Assembly: GCA_963790245.1 (NCBI GenBank)
Contig: CAWBNP010000002.1
Span: forward strand, 1,240,001-1,304,000
Origin: JACCVG01 sp963790245
Lineage (GTDB): Bacteria > Actinomycetota > Thermoleophilia > Solirubrobacterales > Thermoleophilaceae
Reading direction: 5' to 3'
Length of the DNA stretch: 64,000 nucleotides
The position numbers and the translations under genes are program-made. The number at the start of each line of letters is the position of its first letter. Position 1 is the first letter of the stretch. The notes below the pieces were generated by a model. It was not told where the DNA came from. It saw only the letters and a program-made list of their open reading frames with translations, and ran no database searches. Positions 8,278-17,174 of the stretch are shown here, piece by piece.

Positions 8278-9228
8278 ATGCCCCCCGACCCACCGCGGAA
8301 CTCTCCGGCCGCCGTACTGATCGTCCTCGTGCTGCTGGCGACGGTCGGGATGGCGGCGCTAGCCGGGCTCGGCGGCGAGGGAGAGGCCGGGGTCGGGCCG
8401 CTGGCGATCATCGACGGCGGGCCGGCGGTCTCCCCCGACGCGAACGCCGGCAACGAGCAGGGAAAGCTCGCTTCGGTCGAGTTGCAACCCAAGAAATGCA
8501 AGGCCTCCGAGAGCGGCGCGGCGATCTTCTCCGGGCCGAAGGACGAGAAGGTCGTCGCGCTGACCTTCGACGACGGTCCGGGCGATGCCACCCCCGCCTT
8601 TCTCGACGTACTCGCCGAGCAGAATGTGAACGCGACCTTCTACGTCGTCGGCCGCGCGATCCCCGGCCACGAGGACGTCCTTCGGCGGGCGGTCCTCGAG
8701 GGGCATTCGGTCGCCAACCACAGCTACAACCACGCCGACCTGGCCGAGGCGGGCAAGCTCGCGGAGGAGGAGGTCGAGCCGACCACCGAGCTGATCAGCA
8801 AGTCGACCGGCGTCCCGCCCTGCACGTTCCGCCCGCCCTTCGGCAGCTACAGCCCCGAGCTCGAGAAATACATCACCGGCCAGGACATGGATCTGCTGCG
8901 CTGGAACATCGACACCGCCGACGCGCTCGGCTCCGGCGCGGCCGGCACTCTGCAGGAGGTCAAGGACAATCTCGCACCGGGAGCGATCATCCTGATGCAC
9001 GACGGCGGCGGGAACGCGGCCGAGACCCTCTCTGTGCTCCCCGAGATGATCGACTACATCCGCTCGCAGGGCTACGAGATGGTCACGATCCCCGAGCTGC
9101 TCGGCCTCCAGACCGAGGAGCCCGCCGACGCGCCGGAATCGACCGAGCAGGTGGCCGTGCCCACGACGCCCGCCACCGGTGGCGAAGGCACGCGCGCCCC
9201 CAAGCTCGAGCCCAAGGCAATTGACTAG
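8278..9228 (+). CDS. Polysaccharide deacetylase (NodB homology domain), copy 1
   Basis: A 316-residue envelope protein with an N-terminal membrane anchor (about residues 12-32) and a NodB domain from about residue 85 to 285. Motif 1 'ALTFDDGPG' carries the catalytic base and metal Asp; motif 2 'HSVANHSYNH' the two zinc His; motif 3 'RPPFGSY'; motif 4 'DLLRWNIDT'; motif 5 'ILMHDGGG'. The protein should remove acetyl groups from N- or O-acetylated cell-wall glycans outside the membrane. A proline- and threonine-rich tail follows. It is a tandem paralogue of the next gene, which it overlaps slightly. Confidence 0.92.
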   Translation: MPPDPPRNSPAAVLIVLVLLATVGMAALAGLGGEGEAGVGPLAIIDGGPAVSPDANAGNEQGKLASVELQPKKCKASESGAAIFSGPKDEKVVALTFDDGPGDATPAFLDVLAEQNVNATFYVVGRAIPGHEDVLRRAVLEGHSVANHSYNHADLAEAGKLAEEEVEPTTELISKSTGVPPCTFRPPFGSYSPELEKYITGQDMDLLRWNIDTADALGSGAAGTLQEVKDNLAPGAIILMHDGGGNAAETLSVLPEMIDYIRSQGYEMVTIPELLGLQTEEPADAPESTEQVAVPTTPATGGEGTRAPKLEPKAID

Positions 9229-10060
9229 CGGCGCGCTCGCCCGGGGGTTCGGTGGCTGCGCGATCGTCGTGGCTCTGCTGGCGCTCGTCCTGACTGCACC
9301 CGGGCGGCCGCCGAGTGGCGCCGCCCTGGCGGTCGACCGGACCGCGAGCACTGGCCCGGCCGAGCGAGGCCGGCCGGCCGAGGAGAAACGCGTCAAGCGC
9401 CCGCCGCCCCCCGAATGCTCGCCGCATGGCCGCACCGTCAGGCGCCGGTCGGGCACCAAGCGCAAGGTCGTCGCGCTTACGTTCGACGACGGACCGAGCA
9501 CCGCGACCAACCGGTTCCTGCGGGTGCTGGAGCGGTTCGACGCGCACGCGACCTTCTATGTGCTCGGGAGCCTGATCCCCGGGCGGGAGGTGGTGCTCCA
9601 GCGCGCCGTCGCCCAGGGCCATTCGATCGGCAATCACACGCTCGACCATGTCAACGTCAGGGCGGGCGGCGCGACGGCCAAGGCCCAGATCATCCCGACA
9701 ACGACACGCATCCATAAGGTCACCGGAGTCCGCCCGTGCACATTCCGCCCGCCCTACGGTCTGCGGACCCGCTCCCTCGACCGCATCGTCCGCGACCAGC
9801 GAATGCTGTCGATCCTCTGGAACGTCGACACCTCGGACTTCAGCGGGATCCCGCCGGACCTGATCGCGCGCTCGGCGATCGCGGGGATCCGGCGGGGCAA
9901 CATCATGCTGATGCACGACGGGGGCGGGGATGAGCTCAACACGCTCGCCGCGCTGCCGCAGATCCTGCGTGCGATCAAGCGCCGAGGGTTCAAGGCGGTG
10001 ACCGTGCCCGAGCTGTTCGGTCTCAACGAACGACCGCGGCCACCCGCCGAGCGCCCATAG
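9221..10060 (+). CDS. Polysaccharide deacetylase (NodB homology domain), copy 2
   Basis: About 279 residues with an N-terminal anchor and a complete NodB domain: 'ALTFDDGPS', 'HSIGNHTLDH', 'RPPYGLR', 'ILWNVDTSD' and 'LMHDGGG'. It has the same order and spacing as the upstream copy, so the pair arose by tandem duplication. The start is uncertain: TTG 9221 overlaps the upstream stop and has AAGG before it, while a GTG at 9179 would lengthen the protein by 14 residues without a ribosome-binding site. The role is probably deacetylation of peptidoglycan or another wall glycan. Confidence 0.88.
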   Translation: MTSGALARGFGGCAIVVALLALVLTAPGRPPSGAALAVDRTASTGPAERGRPAEEKRVKRPPPPECSPHGRTVRRRSGTKRKVVALTFDDGPSTATNRFLRVLERFDAHATFYVLGSLIPGREVVLQRAVAQGHSIGNHTLDHVNVRAGGATAKAQIIPTTTRIHKVTGVRPCTFRPPYGLRTRSLDRIVRDQRMLSILWNVDTSDFSGIPPDLIARSAIAGIRRGNIMLMHDGGGDELNTLAALPQILRAIKRRGFKAVTVPELFGLNERPRPPAERP

Positions 10061-10070
10061 GATCGCGGCC

Positions 10071-10835
10071 GTGGCCGGCGACAACGGAAATCCTGAGCTG
10101 ACGATCGACGAGCTCGCGCGCCGGTCGGGAATGACCGTGCGCAACATCCGCGCACACCAGTCGCGCGGGCTGCTCCCGCCGCCCGAGGTCCGCGGGCGGA
10201 CCGGCTATTACGGCGTCGACCACCTCGACCGGCTCGAGCTGATCAAGGAGCTCCAGGCCGATGGCTTCAACCTCGAGCTGATCGGGAAGCTGCTGGACAG
10301 CAGCGGCGGCTCCTCCTCGGAGGTGCTCAACTTCACGCGCGCCGTGCGTGCACCATTCATCGATGAGGAGCCCCAGGTGGTCAGCCTCGCCGACCTCGGC
10401 GCCCAGCTCCAGGCCAACAGCCCCGCGCTGCTCGACCGCGCCCTGGAGCTCGGGCTGATCAGGCCGCTCGGGGAAGACAACTTCGAGATCGTCTCACCGC
10501 GGCTGATGGCGGCCGGCGCAGAGCTCGTTCAACTCGGGATCCCGCTCGAGAAGGCAATCGAGGTCGTCGCGCGCGTGAGACATGACGTCGAGAACTCCGC
10601 CAAGACATTCGCCAAGCTGTTCGTCGACCAGGTCTGGAAGCCCTTCGACGACGCCGGCCGGCCCGACGAGCGCTGGCCGGAAGTCCAGGAGTCGATCGAG
10701 CGGCTCCGTCCGCTCGCCTCCGAGACGGTCCTCGCGATGTTCCAGGTGGTCATGGACGAGGTCGCTGAGACGACGTACGAGCGAACGATCGCGCGCATTC
10801 GCCCAGAAGGGAGGCGGCGCCGCCCCAAACCTTGA
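10071..10835 (+). CDS. MerR family transcriptional regulator
   Basis: A 254-residue regulator. Residues about 8-75 are a MerR winged helix: 'LTIDELARRSGMTVRNIRAHQ', wing 'RGRTGYYG' and 'HLDRLELIKELQADGFNLELI'. The remaining 170 residues form an alpha-helical effector domain without the cysteines of metal-sensing MerR proteins. GTG start. An inverted repeat begins at its stop codon, upstream of a large membrane-protein gene that is a plausible target. The effector is unknown. Confidence 0.88.
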   Translation: MAGDNGNPELTIDELARRSGMTVRNIRAHQSRGLLPPPEVRGRTGYYGVDHLDRLELIKELQADGFNLELIGKLLDSSGGSSSEVLNFTRAVRAPFIDEEPQVVSLADLGAQLQANSPALLDRALELGLIRPLGEDNFEIVSPRLMAAGAELVQLGIPLEKAIEVVARVRHDVENSAKTFAKLFVDQVWKPFDDAGRPDERWPEVQESIERLRPLASETVLAMFQVVMDEVAETTYERTIARIRPEGRRRRPKP

Positions 10836-10864
10836 CATCAACCCGTGTTACATTTGTCGATGTC
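10834..10864. promoter_or_regulatory. Inverted repeat between merR-type gene and membrane-protein gene
   Basis: Arms GACATCAAC and GTCGATGTC pair at 8 of 9 positions around a 13-base centre. The left arm overlaps a TTGACA box (10832-10837) that could act as a -35 element for the gene starting at 10882. MerR proteins bind symmetric sites in spacers of promoters, so this is a candidate operator, but no clear -10 box is seen. Confidence 0.35.
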
Positions 10865-10881
10865 GGGGGTACAACCGCCCA

Positions 10882-12843
10882 ATGAGCCACTCACACCCCA
10901 CCCCCACCTTTCTCCGCGCGTTCGGCCTCGGCTTGACGCTCACCATGATCTTTCCCGCCCTGGCGCTTGCGCAGGGCGATTCAGCGCCCGCCGGTGGCGC
11001 CGAGACCGCCCAGGTCGTCGGCGCTACGGCGGTCGCGATGCTGATGACGATCGCGCTGTTCATCTTCGGCCTCGGCCACCGCTCGGGCCGCGTCAAGCTG
11101 CTCGGCCGGGTCGCCGCGTTCGCCTCCAAGGGCACGGGCCTCGTCACCTGGGCCGCGCTGCCGGTCGCGATCGCGACGGTCTCGCTGATCACCGCCGCGT
11201 TCGGCTTCTACTGGGACGTCTCGCTCCACATCGACAACGGTCGCGACCCCGGCCCGCTGGCCAACCCTTCCCACTACTTCATCCTCTTCGGCCTGTTCGG
11301 CATCTTCTCGGCGGGCTGGATCGCGATGGTCCTGCCGACCGACAAGCCCGGACCGGCGGCCGTGCGGATCACGCGCGACTGGCAGGTGCCGGTCGGCGGG
11401 ATCATGCTGATGGCCAGCGCGGCGTTCGCGCTCGCCGGCTTCCCCCTCGACGACGTCTCGCACCGGTTCTTCGGCCAGGACGTGACGCTCTGGGGCCCGA
11501 CCCACCTGATGATGCTCGGCGGCGCCGCGCTGTCGCTGATCGGGATCATGACCCTGATCGCCGAGAGCCGTGCCGCGGCCGACTCGAGCACCGAGTCGGA
11601 GTCGTTCGACATTCTCGGCCTCGTCAAGCTCTCCCCCAAGCTCTCGCGCTGGATCAGGCTCGTGCTCGCCGCCGGCGGACTGCTGATCGCGCTGTCGATC
11701 TTCCAGGCCGAGTTCGACTACGGCGTGCCCCAGTTCAGGCTGCTGTTCCACCCGCTGCTGATCGCCTTCGCGGCGACCGCCGCGCTGGTCGCGGTCCGCA
11801 CGATCGTCGGCCCCGGCGCCGCTGTCGGGGCCGCCGTGTTCTACATCGTCGTGCGCGGCATCATCACCCTGATCGTCGGGCCGATCTTCGGTGAGACGGT
11901 CGCGAGCTTCCCCCCCTACATCGTCGAGGCGTTGCTCGTCGAGGCGATCGCACTGGCGCTCGGAACTCGGCGGACCTACCGCTTCGCCCTGATCAGCGCG
12001 CTCGCGATCGGAACGATCGGCGTCGCCGCCGAATGGGTCTGGTCCCAGATCTGGATGCCGATCCCGTGGCCGGCCCACATCCTTGGCGACGCGATCCTCG
12101 TCGGCCTCGCCGCGGCAATCGCCGGCGGTGTGCTCGGAGCCTTCCTCGCCGGCGCGATCGAGCGCCGTCCCGAGATCTCGGCGACACCGCGATCCTGGGC
12201 GGCCGCCGGAGCTTCGGTGCTGGTGATCGTCGCCCTGTTCGCCTACCTGCTCCAGGTCCAGGCCCCGCAGGGAGTCGTGGCCTCGGTGCAGACCGAGGAG
12301 CTCAGCGATAACCCGCGCACGATCGCCGCGACGGTGACGGTCGATCCGGCCTCGGCGGTTGCGCGTCCGGACTGGCTGATGGCGCTCTCCTGGCAAGGTG
12401 GCGAGCCGCTCGTCGCGCAGCACCTCGAGCAGGTCGAGCCCGGCGTCTACAGAACGACCGAACCGATTCCGGTCGACGGCTCCTGGAAGTCGATGCTGCG
12501 ACTGCACAGCGGCACGACGATGGCGACGGCACCGGTCTTCCTGCCCGAGGACGCGGCGATCCCGGCGGCGGAGATCCCCGCTCCGAGTAGCTTCGAGCGG
12601 CCCTTTGAGTCGGAGCTCCAGTTCCTCCAGCGCGAGGTCAAGGACGACGTTCCCGGCTGGCTGTTCGCCGCCGCGGGCATCGTCGTCGGCGCAGTCACGC
12701 TGCTCGTCCTGTTACTGACCGGCTGGGGTCTCGCCCGGCTCGCCGCGACCGGACGGCCGACGCCCGGCGGCGCGTCCGTCGCCGCAGAGCTCGACCGAGG
12801 CCGCTCCAGCAGCCGACCAGCGCAGCCGCTTCCGAGCGCCTGA
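10882..12843 (+). CDS. Large polytopic membrane protein of unknown function
   Basis: A 653-residue protein starting at ATG 10882 with a signal-like helix ('LTLTMIFPALALA'). About ten further membrane helices fill residues 45-460. An extracytoplasmic, probably beta-sandwich, domain follows (about 465-600), then a final C-terminal helix 'WLFAAAGIVVGAVTLLVLLL'. Conserved-looking polar motifs lie within or between helices: 'FYWDVSLHIDNG', 'NPSHYFIL', 'WGPTHLMM'. The histidines in these could bind metal or haem. No named family was recognised. It lies 46 bases after a MerR regulator and just before a D,D-carboxypeptidase gene. Confidence 0.8.
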   Translation: MSHSHPTPTFLRAFGLGLTLTMIFPALALAQGDSAPAGGAETAQVVGATAVAMLMTIALFIFGLGHRSGRVKLLGRVAAFASKGTGLVTWAALPVAIATVSLITAAFGFYWDVSLHIDNGRDPGPLANPSHYFILFGLFGIFSAGWIAMVLPTDKPGPAAVRITRDWQVPVGGIMLMASAAFALAGFPLDDVSHRFFGQDVTLWGPTHLMMLGGAALSLIGIMTLIAESRAAADSSTESESFDILGLVKLSPKLSRWIRLVLAAGGLLIALSIFQAEFDYGVPQFRLLFHPLLIAFAATAALVAVRTIVGPGAAVGAAVFYIVVRGIITLIVGPIFGETVASFPPYIVEALLVEAIALALGTRRTYRFALISALAIGTIGVAAEWVWSQIWMPIPWPAHILGDAILVGLAAAIAGGVLGAFLAGAIERRPEISATPRSWAAAGASVLVIVALFAYLLQVQAPQGVVASVQTEELSDNPRTIAATVTVDPASAVARPDWLMALSWQGGEPLVAQHLEQVEPGVYRTTEPIPVDGSWKSMLRLHSGTTMATAPVFLPEDAAIPAAEIPAPSSFERPFESELQFLQREVKDDVPGWLFAAAGIVVGAVTLLVLLLTGWGLARLAATGRPTPGGASVAAELDRGRSSSRPAQPLPSA

Positions 12844-12856
12844 TAGCAATGCGGGC

Positions 12857-13720
12857 GTGATCGCCCGCCTACTGCTCGCGTTCGTACTGCTCGCGCTCGG
12901 CGTGGTGGTCGCGCTTCCCGCCGCCCAGGCGCAGCGCGACGGCCGCGATCGTGCCCGGGATTTCGAGCTCGACTTCTCCAACGACCGCGGGATCAACCCG
13001 CGGCTGAGCGGGCGCAAGCCGACCGCCGGCCTGCTGTTCGACGCCGACAACGGCGACGTCCTCTGGTCGCGTAAGGCGCGCGACGAACGACCGATCGCGA
13101 GTCTGACCAAGGTGATGAGCGCGCTCGTGGCGGTCGACGAACTCGACCCGCGCGACGACGTCAAGATCTCCTCCGGCGCGGCGGCCACACCGCCGGTGAC
13201 GATCGGGCTCAAGGGCGGCACGAAGGTCGAGGCGGAAACCCTGCTCGAAGGGACGCTCATCGCATCGGGCAACGACGCCGCCGTCGCGCTCGCCGAGGGC
13301 GCCGAGCGCTCGACCAAGCGGTTCGTTCGCGAGATGGATCGGCGCGCCCGCGATCTCGATCTGGGCTGCACCTCCTTCGACACCCCGAGCGGTCTGTCTG
13401 CCGATGACCGCTCCTGCCCGGAGGATCTCGCCGAGCTCTCGGTGCTCGCGCTCGAGGAGAAGCGGATCGCGCGGATCGTCAAGCGACGGAAGGCCAAGCT
13501 CGACCTCCCCGGTCGCGGCAAGGTCAAGCTGAGCTCGACCAACCCGCTGCTGCGCGAGCGCTACAAGGGAGCGATCGGGCTCAAGACCGGCTTCACCAAC
13601 GCTGCCGGCCGCTGCCTGATCGCGGTCGTCAAACGCGGCGGGGACACGCTCGTCGCGATCCTGCTCGACTCGCCGGACACGGGCCGACAAGCGAAGGATC
13701 TCTTCGACGAGGCCTTCTAA
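12857..13720 (+). CDS. D-alanyl-D-alanine carboxypeptidase (peptidase S11)
   Basis: A 287-residue exported protein with signal peptide (cleavage near 'AAQAQ'). The penicillin-binding triads of family S11 are complete: SxxK as 'ASLTK' at about residue 78, SxN as 'ASGND' at about 138, and KTG as 'LKTGF' at about 239. The enzyme trims the terminal D-Ala from peptidoglycan stem peptides outside the membrane. The family's C-terminal beta domain and amphipathic anchor are missing, so this is a short, catalytic-domain-only form. GTG start. It converges with serS, the two stop codons overlapping by three bases. Confidence 0.92.
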   Translation: MIARLLLAFVLLALGVVVALPAAQAQRDGRDRARDFELDFSNDRGINPRLSGRKPTAGLLFDADNGDVLWSRKARDERPIASLTKVMSALVAVDELDPRDDVKISSGAAATPPVTIGLKGGTKVEAETLLEGTLIASGNDAAVALAEGAERSTKRFVREMDRRARDLDLGCTSFDTPSGLSADDRSCPEDLAELSVLALEEKRIARIVKRRKAKLDLPGRGKVKLSSTNPLLRERYKGAIGLKTGFTNAAGRCLIAVVKRGGDTLVAILLDSPDTGRQAKDLFDEAF

Positions 13721-14958
13721 CCGCTGGCGGCCGGGATCTCGGCCGGCGCTCCGTGCTCCTGAAGGACCGCCGGGATCGCGATCGAGCCGTCGTCGCGCTG
13801 GCCGTTCTCGACCAGCGCGATGATCGTGCGGCCGACGGCGACGGCGGTCCCGTTGAGCGTGTTGAGATGGCGCACCCCGTTGGCGGAGCGGTAACGGGCT
13901 TCGAGCCGGCGCGCCTGGAAATCAGTTGTGTTCGAACAGGATGTCAGCTCGCGATAGCGCTCCTGACCCGGGAGCCAGGCCTCGATGTCGTACTTTTTGG
14001 CCGCGGATGAGCCAAGCTCATCGACCGCGATCGCGACCACCCGGTACGGAATCTCGAGCGCCTGCATCAGCTCCTCCTCGATCGCGAGCAGCCGCTCGTG
14101 CTCGGACTCGGCCAGCTCGGGCTCGACGAACGCGAACATCTCGACCTTGTCGAACTGGTGGACGCGGAAGATCCCGCGGGTGTCCTTGCCCGCCGCTCCG
14201 GCCTCGCGCCGGAAGCAGGAGGAGAAGCCCGCGTAGCGCAGCGGCAGCCGGTCGGCCTCGACGATCTCCTGCGCGTGCAGCGAGGCCAGCGCGACCTCCG
14301 AGGTCCCGGCGAGGTAGAGGTCGTCCTCGGGCAGCGAGTAGATCTGCTGCTCGGTGTCGGGCATGAAGCCCGTCCCGTAGAGCGCCTCCTCCCGGACGAG
14401 TACGGGCGGGATGACCGGTGTGAAGCCGTGCAGCTCGAGCTCGCCGAGCGCCCACCGGACGAGCGCCAGCTCGAGCATCACGAGCGGTCCCTTCAGGTAG
14501 GCAAAGCGCGCTCCGGAGAGCCGCGCGCCGGCCTCCATGTCGACGAGGTCGCCGAGCAGCTCGAGGTGGTCACGCCCGCTTGCGCTCGCCTCACCCACCT
14601 CGCGCAGCACCGTGTCCTCGTCGGGCGCCGACTCGGCCGGCGGGTTGGGCACCGAGATCAGGACCGCCTGGATCCGTTCCTCGACGGTCGCGAGCTCTGC
14701 CTGCAGCTCCTTGACGTCCGCCGCGACCTGCTTCATCTCCGCGAGCGCCGCCGTGGCGTCCTGCCCGGCCCGCTTGGCCTCGCCGATCGCCTGGCTGGCC
14801 TCGTTCTGGCGCGCGCGCAGCCCCTCGACCCGGGGCAGCAGCTCGCGACGGCGACCGTCGAGCTCGAGCAGTTCATCGAGGGCGCCATCGGCGCCGCGCC
14901 GGGCGAGCGCAGCGCGGACGGCGTCCGGGTCGCTGCGGATCAGCTTGAGGTCGAGCAC
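13717..14958 (-). CDS. serS: Seryl-tRNA synthetase
   Basis: A 413-residue class II synthetase of usual length. Residues 1-105 form the long antiparallel coiled coil that grips the tRNA-Ser variable arm ('LRARQNEASQAIGEAKRAG'). The catalytic domain shows motif 2 'SSCFRREAGAAGKDTRGI' and motif 3 'GRTIIALVENGQRDDGSI', plus the serine-site 'TSEVAL'. It charges tRNA-Ser, including the GCT isoacceptor encoded at 7465-7552. It starts at GTG 14958, giving the standard N-terminus LDLKLIR. Confidence 0.97.
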   Translation of the reverse strand: MLDLKLIRSDPDAVRAALARRGADGALDELLELDGRRRELLPRVEGLRARQNEASQAIGEAKRAGQDATAALAEMKQVAADVKELQAELATVEERIQAVLISVPNPPAESAPDEDTVLREVGEASASGRDHLELLGDLVDMEAGARLSGARFAYLKGPLVMLELALVRWALGELELHGFTPVIPPVLVREEALYGTGFMPDTEQQIYSLPEDDLYLAGTSEVALASLHAQEIVEADRLPLRYAGFSSCFRREAGAAGKDTRGIFRVHQFDKVEMFAFVEPELAESEHERLLAIEEELMQALEIPYRVVAIAVDELGSSAAKKYDIEAWLPGQERYRELTSCSNTTDFQARRLEARYRSANGVRHLNTLNGTAVAVGRTIIALVENGQRDDGSIAIPAVLQEHGAPAEIPAASG

Positions 14959-14988
14959 CGGACCGCTAGCGCGAGCGGAGGCCCGGGA

Positions 14989-15414
14989 TCACTCGGTGGG
15001 CGCGGGGGCGGCTTCGTCGCCGGGCGAGGTCTCGCGATCGCTGCCGCCGTACTCGGCGACGAAGTCGGCGACCGCCTGGGCCTCGGAGCCGACGACGATG
15101 TTCGCCGGCATGATCGCGCCGGAGAAGCCGCCGTTGCGAATCGCGTACAGGACGTCTTCGGCGCTCTCGACGCGCTGGTCGAGGTTCGGGCCGTTGGTGC
15201 GATCGTTGCTCGTGCGCTGGTTGAGAGCTTTGGACCCGTTCGAGCCCGCGGCCGAGAGCGTGTGACAGCCAGAGCACCGCTCCTGAAACAACTCGGCCCC
15301 ACGATGCATCGGGTCGTCGGTGGCGACCTCGATCCGATCGGCCTCGCCACAGCCGCCGAGCAGCAGGCCGAGAGCGGCCGCGCAGAACACGATCGATCGG
15401 CTGGGTCGAGTCAC
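14989..15414 (-). CDS. Lipoprotein c-type cytochrome
   Basis: A 141-residue class I cytochrome c. The signal peptide ends in lipobox 'LLGGC' with Cys22 as lipidation site. Haem attachment is C47-x2-C50-H51 ('CSGCH'), and M102 in 'GAIMPAN' is the likely sixth ligand. The tail is acidic and proline-rich. It should carry electrons on the outer face of the membrane. The GTG at 15414 is chosen because it starts the signal peptide. It is divergent from a cupredoxin lipoprotein gene, with only 24 bases between the two starts, so their control regions must overlap. Confidence 0.88.
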   Translation of the reverse strand: MTRPSRSIVFCAAALGLLLGGCGEADRIEVATDDPMHRGAELFQERCSGCHTLSAAGSNGSKALNQRTSNDRTNGPNLDQRVESAEDVLYAIRNGGFSGAIMPANIVVGSEAQAVADFVAEYGGSDRETSPGDEAAPAPTE

Positions 15415-15438
15415 CGCGGGGCATATTATCCGGCGCCC

Positions 15439-15861
15439 ATGCGACCTGACCCGCGCTACGCACCACCGCTGCTCACCTTCGCCGCGGCGGCGCTGCTGAC
15501 GGGTGGTTGCGGGGCCGAGCCGAGCAGCGGCGGACCGGCGCGGACGGTCGCCTCGGGGACGACGCTCGAGGTGATCGCCGACGAGTACTCCTTCGATCCC
15601 GGAGAGCTCGTCGTGGAGGGCACCGAGCCGCTGACGATCGAGCTCGTCAACGCCGGTGCCCTGGCCCACAACCTGCGCGTCATCGACGGCGAAGGGGAGG
15701 ATCTCGGGGGAACACCCACCTTCCAGGGCGGTCAGACGAGGTCGGGGACGGTCGAGGTCGGAGCCGGCGAGTACACGATGGTCTGCACCGTCGGCGATCA
15801 CGAGGCGCTCGGGATGGAAGGCCGCTTCACCGTCCGCGGTGCAGATCAGCGCCGCAAGTAG
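15439..15861 (+). CDS. Cupredoxin-domain lipoprotein
   Basis: A 140-residue protein with lipobox 'LTGGC' (Cys24) and a plastocyanin/azurin-like fold. Likely type 1 copper ligands are H77 ('LAHNL'), C116, H121 and M126 ('CTVGDHEALGM'). It is probably an electron carrier, or a copper-binding protein of the respiratory chain, anchored outside the membrane. It is a mirror of the adjacent cytochrome c: both are about 140 residues and both are lipoproteins. The last 16 bases overlap the convergent DUF3089 gene. Confidence 0.88.
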   Translation: MRPDPRYAPPLLTFAAAALLTGGCGAEPSSGGPARTVASGTTLEVIADEYSFDPGELVVEGTEPLTIELVNAGALAHNLRVIDGEGEDLGGTPTFQGGQTRSGTVEVGAGEYTMVCTVGDHEALGMEGRFTVRGADQRRK

Positions 15862-16979
15862 ACGCGCGACTGACGCCCGACGATCCGCACCAGATCCCCC
15901 AGCGCGATGTTCCCGTCGGCGAGGTGGACACCCCAGGTCGGGTCGGGGAACGGATTGAGCCGGCGCGCTCCGGAGAGCGGGGAGAGCTTGAGCACGTGCG
16001 CTCCGTTGATCCGCTCGCACTTACCCGAGTAGCGGTCGGCTGGCACGAACCACGGCGTCGGCACCTGGGGTGCGAAGCCCCCGACGGTGATCAGGATCCC
16101 GGCGCCGAGCACCCCGGGGAACTGCTCCTCGCGCAGGAAGGTCTCGACTGGCGAAGCTCCGCCGGCCAGCGCGGCCGGGTTCGTGCAGAGCACCTCGAAC
16201 TTCGAGCCGGTCGGTAGGCCGAACGGGTCGTTGCGGTCAGGCCCAGCCGGCACGCGGCCGAAACGGGAGTTCGAGGGCGGAGGGTCGAAGAATGCCGAGA
16301 AGGCGATCACGCAGCCCGTCTGGCGCCGTGAGCGGCAGGCCGGGATGCGGCGGAAGTCCCCGCCGGCGTCCTCGCCGCGTGCAACCGTGACGTTGCCGCC
16401 GAGCAGGATCGCCGAGATCAGCCGCTTGCGCAGTGCGCGCCGGCGGTCGATCTCGGTGCGGACCAGCTGGCGCAGCATCCGGGTGCCCTGCGAGTGACCG
16501 ATCAGTACGAACGGCCGCCCGCCGTTGTCCTCGCGCAGGTAGGTCCGCCAGGCATCGAGCACGTCGGAGTAGGCCAGCCGGGTCGCGGCCGCCTGGTTCG
16601 CGAGCGGGTTGCTGATCGCGAGCAAAGTCCGCTGGCGATAGACCGGGGCGAAGATCCGGCAGTGCTGTGAGAACCGCTGGGCCTGGTACTCGGCGATCGC
16701 GGTCTGCTGTGGGTCGATGCTCCGGTCAGAGCTCTCACTCAGCTGCTCCGAAACGGTCGGGTAGACGTAGAAGCAGTCCACCTTGCGCGCGCTCCTGGAA
16801 CGTGGGTAGGTCTCCGTCCGCGTCGCGGCGCCGGTGAAGATCGTCGCGCTGAGATCCCCGGCGCAGGGGTTCGGGCTCTGGCCGGGCTTGCACAGCCAGA
16901 CCGTCTCGGCCGCCTGCGCTGGAGCCGCGAACCCGATCCACGCCGTCAGGAGAAAGCCGATCACAAACGCGCGCCTCAT
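15846..16979 (-). CDS. DUF3089 alpha/beta-hydrolase-like secreted protein
   Basis: About 377 residues with a signal peptide ('AFVIGFLLTAWIGFAAPAQA'). The body matches DUF3089: 'DCFYVYPTVSEQ' and the nucleophile elbow 'IGHSQGTRML', where Ser is the expected catalytic nucleophile. Six or more cysteines in the mature part suggest disulfides. It is a likely secreted esterase or lipase; the substrate is unknown. ATG 16979 has AGGA upstream; an ATG at 17006 would add nine polar residues before the signal peptide. Confidence 0.87.
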   Translation of the reverse strand: MRRAFVIGFLLTAWIGFAAPAQAAETVWLCKPGQSPNPCAGDLSATIFTGAATRTETYPRSRSARKVDCFYVYPTVSEQLSESSDRSIDPQQTAIAEYQAQRFSQHCRIFAPVYRQRTLLAISNPLANQAAATRLAYSDVLDAWRTYLREDNGGRPFVLIGHSQGTRMLRQLVRTEIDRRRALRKRLISAILLGGNVTVARGEDAGGDFRRIPACRSRRQTGCVIAFSAFFDPPPSNSRFGRVPAGPDRNDPFGLPTGSKFEVLCTNPAALAGGASPVETFLREEQFPGVLGAGILITVGGFAPQVPTPWFVPADRYSGKCERINGAHVLKLSPLSGARRLNPFPDPTWGVHLADGNIALGDLVRIVGRQSRVYLRR

Positions 16980-17174
16980 TCCACGATCCTGCCAGCTGTG
17001 GCTCATACGCGTGCGCGTGCGCGTGAAGGAGTCGGGCCGCGGATGAAGTATTTAGTGCCAGCTCCGGCGTCGGCCGCGACGATCTGTCAAAGCTAGGTAG
17101 TCAGCCCGACGGTCGTCTCATCGGCGGCGATAAGAGGCTGGCGTCGGGGCCCCCAACTGCTATAGCTGCTCGTC

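Noticed and set aside
17006..17026. Short GCGT-type simple repeat upstream of the DUF3089 gene
   Set aside because: About four units only and no counterpart elsewhere; too short to call a tandem-repeat locus.
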